Source: Lindgomyces ingoldianus
Taxonomy: Eukaryota > Ascomycota > Dothideomycetes > Pleosporales > Lindgomycetaceae
Reading direction: 5' to 3'
DNA length: 64,000 nucleotides
Assembly: GCF_010093535.1 (NCBI RefSeq)
Contig: NW_022985209.1
Location: 124,001-188,000 of the forward strand
Shown here: in pieces, positions 58,501 to 64,000 of the stretch
How positions within the stretch are numbered: position 1 is the stretch's first letter
Layout: every line of letters starts with the position of its first letter
The notes under the pieces: generated by a model
The model's database searches: none
The model's input: only the letters and a program-made list of their open reading frames with translations
Told to the model about the DNA's origin: nothing
Translations under genes and position numbers: made by a program

Positions 58501-61480
58501 GCTTAGCCTTTTATTATTTAAATGTAGTAATAATTGCAAATAGCTTCTTATTATGTATCTTCTAGTTTAGCTCTAAACTAGATAGTACCTTACTATAAAA
58601 CAAAACAAGGCACTAATTTCTATTAGCATGTTTCTAAGATAGGACTCCTGCTACTACTTTATTAAAAGTGTTAGTTTTAATTTTAGTTTACAACACAAAG
58701 TTAAAATAGTAAAGTGTAGGTATACTTAGTAGCGCAGACTTTAGCTTTTTAAAAGCTATGTTACACTTTAAAGTCTATATAAAAAGAGTAGTAAAGCTTT
58801 AAAGTGTAATAATTAGTTTTGCTATATAAAAGAATTCTAAAACAAATTGCTAATAGAATCTAGTAAAGCCTAAAAAGGATTTTACACCTGTTACAGTAGT
58901 AGGCGCCTGCTAGTTATATAGCACCTCTACTTTCTATAGGTTAACCTCTAGTTTTTTGTTTAAGAGTATATAGCTAAGATACTTTGTTTAAGTAACATAA
59001 AATTTACTTTTTTTAATCTCTACTTATAATTCTGCTTACTAGAGCCTTTCTAAAACTTTTTTAATATAAAGGATATAAGTCACCTTGTCTTTAGAGTAGA
59101 TAAAGATGTTATTAAGATAGGTAATATAGAAATTATCTAGATAGTTAATTAATATGTTATTTATATAGCACTAGTAAGTTGCTAGACTATTACACAATTT
59201 AAAAGGCAGAACTTTACACTTATAGGTTTTATATTATGTCTAAAAGGTAGTACACTTTTTAGAGCTTAGATCTATCCTAATCTTATTAAAGGCTGCGTAA
59301 ATATTAAACTTAGTAAAGATTACTACTTTAGTAGGTCTTAACAGGAGTTTATCTATGCATAGTATTAGATACACATCCTTGCAGGTAAGAGCGTTAAGTT
59401 TGTAGTAATTAATGTAAATACATAAGTTACTATTTAGTTTCTATACATAAAAAATAGAAGATGTAAAAGGGCTCTAACTCTGCTTAATAAAGCTATATTT
59501 TAAATTATTTATAATATATTTCTTTGTTGCCTCTAGCTCCTTAAGGTTCTGTTTGTACAACAGACTGTAACTATTAGAGAGAGGCTCTGTAAGGACAATC
59601 TTGTAGTTATATAGACAATGTACTAGTAGCTAGTAAGCTGCTGTGTAGCTAAATACATCTTAGTACTAATAGTATTTAGAGAGTAATTAAAAGTTTACTA
59701 ATGCTTTAGTTTTATGTTTAGTGTCTAACTATAAGGCTTACTTGTCTTTAATTAACTACTTAATTTTATAGATAGTAGTTAAAAAGAACTTATTTTTTTT
59801 TTTTTATATTAAAATAAAAAGCATTTGCTAAAATTAGGGTAATAGTAGCTAAATAAACCTCCTTTAGACCTATTCTAGACTTCTTAATAGATAGGCAGAA
59901 GGATAATTTAAGTGTCTTTAGACTATAGATAATAAGAGATCTGTATAATTTTAGTAGCCTTAGCAAACCTTTAATGCAGTAGATTATTAGGCTATATAAC
60001 TACTAAAATTAGTTCTTTTCTTATAGTGCGTTGTGTTATTTAATATCTAGCTCTACTTCTTTGTTGTGCGTAGGCTAGGTTAATTACATAAGCAAAGGCA
60101 GTAAAAGTTTGTAGGTAGGCAGATATTTACTAGGCTATATAATTTAATTCCTCTCTATATTTAGATAGAGTTTAAAATAACGTAACTATTTAATGCTAAT
60201 AATGCAATCCTAGAAGCTAAGGTCTATAATAATAAAGAGGCAGTTTTAGATGCTTCTTCTATTAATTTGCATGTGCAGGCAGATATACTAGTAGATAGGG
60301 ACTTAGATCTAATCTTAAAAGCCCTTAACTATAACTTTAAATAGTAAGTGTTAAATAAGGATATAAAGGCATTAAGATAATAACTTAGTAGTTAGTAAGT
60401 TAATAAATAGAAAACTATAAGCGCTAGTATTAACTAAAGGATTTAAATAGACTCTAATGCTTTTTAAATGTAAAATAGTAGAAACTTAAAAGTGTTTTCC
60501 TCTAAATAAGTGTAATAGATTAATGTTTAATAAATTATACTTACTTAAGCTTAGAATAAAGAGTTTTCTTAGGTGTTACTATTTCTTATTTAGAAGGCAT
60601 CTAGATTAAAATTATTTATGTTTATAAATTCTTTTTTAGAATCTTACTACTCTACCTTTATTTCTTATACTCTAGGGATAGAGTAGTTACTAGTAAAATG
60701 TCCTAGTTTTTTATAATTATAATAGTTGCTAGAAGTTGTCTATCTTTCTAGGGCAGGTGTCTAGCTAGATTGTCTATAGGTAACTAAGGTAGACTAGAGT
60801 ACTAACAGAGGTGCAGGTTAGGGTGCACTAGAATAGTATACTGCCTTAGATGTATTACTAGAAACCTTCTAAGACTAATCTATACTAGGTCTAATAGTAG
60901 ACTGTTAGGTAAGATTAACAGTTTACTTTAAAATAGCAAAAGTATTCCTTTTTTCTATGTTATAAGCTATTAAGTAGGCTACTATAGTCTTAAAGAAGCC
61001 CTTTTAAGTGTGCTTAAAACCTAAGTTTAGTACTTTTAGGCTAAGTAGTATTTTTTTCTATAAGTAGAAGAACTATTCTGCTTTTAATACAGACTCTTTA
61101 ACAGCAGCACTAATAAAGTAAGCTTTAAAAGTAAAAAACACTTCTTCTTTACCTATCTTTAGAGTTTAAAACACTTATTACACTTTTATTTTTTTATTAC
61201 TAGTAATAAAGTAAGTTTATAAAAGCTTAATTATTTCTTCTGCGTTTTTAAACTAAAAGTTGTCTAATTTAGCTAGGTATCTAGGCTCTAGGTATTTCTT
61301 TGCAATACCAGCAGTGTGTCCCTATACTAGCGCTATGCGTGCGCGCTTACTCTAATAGTAATCTAAATTAATGTTAAGTCTGTTTATAATAAAAGCTTAC
61401 TATTATTTAAATATAGGTTCTTTGCTGTCTATAAGGTTCTTAATCTTAAGTATGTGTTTAGTAAAGTAGCTTTAAGGGAG
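55530..61480 (-). pseudogene. RIP-inactivated gag-pol of Gypsy E
   Basis: Reading right to left: a Gag CCHC remnant (NYYNYKKLGHFTS, ~60,690-60,735); protease and RT with YLNNIFIYSKD (~59,090-59,125); and integrase with a TTYYKETDS-like remnant of STAYHPETDG (~57,420-57,490). The downstream part to 55,530 has no clear chromodomain. Stops throughout from RIP. It differs in sequence from elements A-C. Confidence 0.75.
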
Positions 61481-62131
61481 CTTAGGGGTGCTTAAAAGGT
61501 CTTTTACTATTAGTGTAGCATAAGTAATTTAAGGCATTATTAGAGGTAATTTAGTAGTTAGTAGGGGATAATTAAGACTAATAGTTTTTAATCTAGTTAG
61601 CTGTTTAATTTATGCCTTTAATTAAGTAACTTAGTTTTTAAGGGCTATGCTGCTAGAGTTTAACTCTAAATCTAGTAGGTTTTAGCTTTAGGTTCTATAA
61701 AAAAGGGTTTAGCTATTAAAGTTAGTAGTAGTTTAGTTCTAGAGGTAAGCATCTTGCCTTAGCTATAGCTAGAATAAGTTGTAGTTTTTATAATAAGATC
61801 TAATAGTAGTTAAGAGTTAGGCATTAGTAGTTATCCCTAATTCTAATAAGTTATTAGTAGTCTTTAAGTTTCTACTTTAGCGCACTTTTTATAACTTTTT
61901 TAAAGGCAATCTTAATTATAAGAGATAGAAAGTTCTAAACTTAAAGGCTTTAGTTAATAAAAAGTCTCTAAGATCTTATCTATAATAACTAAATAATTTA
62001 ATGTAATAGTGTGTAAAAATAGCAACCTAAACTAAATTAGACGCTTCTTAGAGTTAGACATAGTTAAACAAATAATTAATGTAATATTATTAATAAGGCT
62101 ATTACTAGCAAAAGTAAGTTTTCTAATATAA
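61481..62131 (-). other. 5' leader of Gypsy E
   Basis: Untranslated/early gag region between the 5' LTR and the CCHC-bearing frame. It is the intact paralogue of the sequence split by Copia F at 34258/50002. Confidence 0.7.
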
Positions 62132-62421
62132 TGTAACAGCACAGGTAAGACAATAGGTCTAAATGCAGTATAAATCTACTTAGAGGCATATAGAAGTGCG
62201 TGGGGACTTAGAGACCTGGGAATACTAATAACACCTATAGGCCTTGTACGTAGGATATTAGAAAACTACTAAGCTAGCTACAGGGGCAAGGTGCAACTAA
62301 ATACATGAGGGAATAGGGGTAACTGCAGGGGACTAGGTCGAGTCATGGTCGGGGCCGATACGGGGACCCTTCGGATAGGATCCGAGCGACCCGAGATGGA
62401 ACGATTCGTAGAATCGTTACA
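62132..62421 (-). repeat. Right (5') LTR of Gypsy E
   Basis: TGTAACAGCACAGGTAAGAC at the inner edge (mutated) and ACGATTCGTAGAATCGTTACA-type sequence at the outer edge (unmutated). Confidence 0.92.
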
Positions 62422-64000
62422 CACAGAAGGTTCTGCATACTCTATTTAGTATTGCGTTAGTACACTGCAGCTGCACAGTTATTAATATTAATTGTTGTTC
62501 TTTTAAATTATAGCTAGTCTTCTTCTTTTTCTAGGGTAAGCAGCCTAAAGATAATTAAGTAGCTAATAAAGGTAATAAAGCTAAAACCTATACTCTTTAA
62601 AAAGGCAAGAGCATACTGCAGAAGTACATTAAACACCTAGTAGCCTTTTCTAATATCTGCTATTTAGATTACCTACTTTATTTTAATTATAACAAGCGCC
62701 TAAAGTGTAGGCCTTAAGTAAAACTATAAATTCTTAACTTTATTCTTTAGTATAAACTATCTATTAACATTAAAAACTTCTCTTGTGTTAAATTAACATT
62801 GCACTATTTATTTTAGACAACTTTAGAGTTATACTGTGTTAATAGGCAGGTATTTGCCACTTTTACTAAGGCTTATGTAAGATGCTAAACATTATGCTAT
62901 TATACACTATTAGATTCTTATAGTGACCTAAAAGTGCAGAAAGAAGAGAAGGATCCTAAGTAAGAGAATGTAGTACCTAAAAAGAGTCTCTTTTTTAATA
63001 AGCTTGCTTATTTCTAACCTAGAGATGCAGGTATCCCTGTTAATAACAAGTCCTTAGAAGATTAGCTAATTAACTATGCTAAGAATTAAAAGCATAAGGC
63101 TTACTTTAACACATTTTATTTAGATCTTATGTTATATTAGTAAGATATTAAGCAGAACTATTTAGTTAAGAATGCACTTGTAGTGTCTATTACTACGTCT
63201 AATAACTTATAAGCTAAGCAGTAGTTGCTATATAACTTAATTATTAATTATTACACTGCTTTCCTTACTAAATAGTCTCTATAACAATTGCTTATTAATC
63301 TTAACAGTGTTAGAGGGACTAGAAAGATGTATGTAATTAAGATAATATTATCTAAGCTAGAAATGTTAGTAGCTAAGCATAATGTTGCTTTACCTATCTT
63401 ATAATGCGCACCTACTAGTGTTGCTGCTTATCTTATATCTAGGACAACCCTAAATTCTGTTTTCTGTATTCTAATTACTGTTAAACTAGGACCTTTGCTA
63501 CTACTTGTTAATGCTAGCTTGTAAGCTTTATAAGCCTAACTATGTTCTATAAAGTATATTATTATTAATAAAAAGTTAATAGTTAGACTTAAAATGTTGT
63601 CCTAGATTTATAGAAGATGTCTGTAGGCGTTTTTTTAAAGTACAGCTCTGTTTAGCAGTATTAATATTATCTTATTAGGAGACTTTAGCCAGCTTCTTTT
63701 AGTAGGCAGGCGCCTACTATTTAATAGCTCTAGTAATAGTTCTGTTCTTAACTGCTATAGTTAACTACTATATTAGTAATTTATAAAGACAGTTGTTCTT
63801 AATGTAGTTATAAGACAGTAAAGAGATAGCTAGTTATAATTTTGTAAAGCCCTTAGCTGTCTTTACAAAGGGACAAGCACATAAAATAACTAGAACTTGT
63901 TTATAAGCTGTTGCAGTGCTTTTTTTACTAAAAGTAAGCGCTTTTCCTTCTCTACCTCTATTTGTTTGTGTAAGAAAAGGGCAGAGGTATTTACAATTAA
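62422..64000 (+). pseudogene. Helitron Rep-helicase, C-terminal (PIF1-like helicase) part, runs off the window
   Basis: Continues the frame broken at 55226: AQKVLHTLFS matches the family's AQEVCHLLF. The helicase follows, with LLYNLIINYY at ~63,220; a Walker A remnant NSVRGTRKMYVIK at ~63,303-63,340 (family GVAGTGKT); CAPTSVAAYL at ~63,405; a Walker B remnant IKYIIINKKLI at ~63,551-63,585 (family IIDEKSM); and NIILLGDFSQLLLVGRRLLF at ~63,660-63,725. Key Gly, Asp and Glu residues are changed in the RIP direction. The 3' end and Helitron hairpin lie beyond 64,000. Confidence 0.85.

Larger units (their letters stand above)
55227..62421 (-). mobile_element. Complete Gypsy element E (7,195 bases) inside the Helitron
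   Basis: LTRs of 290 bases at 55227-55516 and 62132-62421. A minus-strand polypurine tract (AGAGGGGGGGGTAG) lies next to the left LTR, fixing orientation. Flanking five bases are CGCGG and CACAG, which differ by two G/A changes. Removing E restores the Helitron frame. RIP-mutated interior, spared outer edges. Confidence 0.9.

Overview
The window looks like an AT-rich, transposon-packed block from a filamentous ascomycete (Pezizomycotina). Three things support this. Two short gene islands carry spliced genes with ~50-base introns and fungal-type products. The mobile elements are ascomycete types (Ty3/Gypsy with a chromodomain, Ty1/Copia, Fot1/pogo, Helitron). Almost all repeats longer than ~400 bases carry dense C-to-T / G-to-A transitions, mostly at CpA/TpG and CpG, as expected of repeat-induced point mutation (RIP). 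The species cannot be named from the sequence. No rRNA, tRNA or CRISPR was seen.

Gene islands. Bases ~200-2421 hold the N-terminal stub of a pogo-like transposase and, on the minus strand, an intact two-exon FAD-dependent thioredoxin-reductase-like gene (GliT-like class). Bases ~20,670-23,343 hold an intact two-exon 14-helix MFS exporter, also on the minus strand. A third GC-normal patch (~23,640-24,520) has no recognisable gene. The oxidoreductase and the exporter are the only intact protein-coding genes found. They are the kind of pair seen in secondary-metabolite clusters, now separated by ~18 kb of mobile DNA.

Between the first two islands are a truncated plus-strand Gypsy element (A, 2,878-8,098), a truncated minus-strand relative (B, 8,099-13,672), and a Fot1/pogo transposon (13,673-17,777) that itself received two TA-target insertions. 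A 1.1-kb inverted-repeat element (19,476-20,573) follows.

Bases 24,600-34,260 hold solo LTRs, an inverted-repeat element, an uninterrupted Fot1/pogo copy (27,176-29,037), a minus-strand Gypsy fragment (D), and several foldback elements, one nested in another.

Bases 34,259-50,001 are one Copia element (F) with matching 281-base LTRs and target duplication TTAGT. It is interrupted by a complete chromodomain Gypsy element (C, 35,547-43,212, duplication GATAA), a small LTR element containing an assembly gap (43,926-44,362), and a solo LTR.

Bases ~52,580-64,000 are a RIP-mutated Helitron Rep-helicase gene, split by a complete Gypsy element (E, 55,227-62,421). The window ends inside the helicase. 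The nesting gives a clear relative order of insertions. The short insertions (solo LTRs under ~410 bases) are almost free of RIP.
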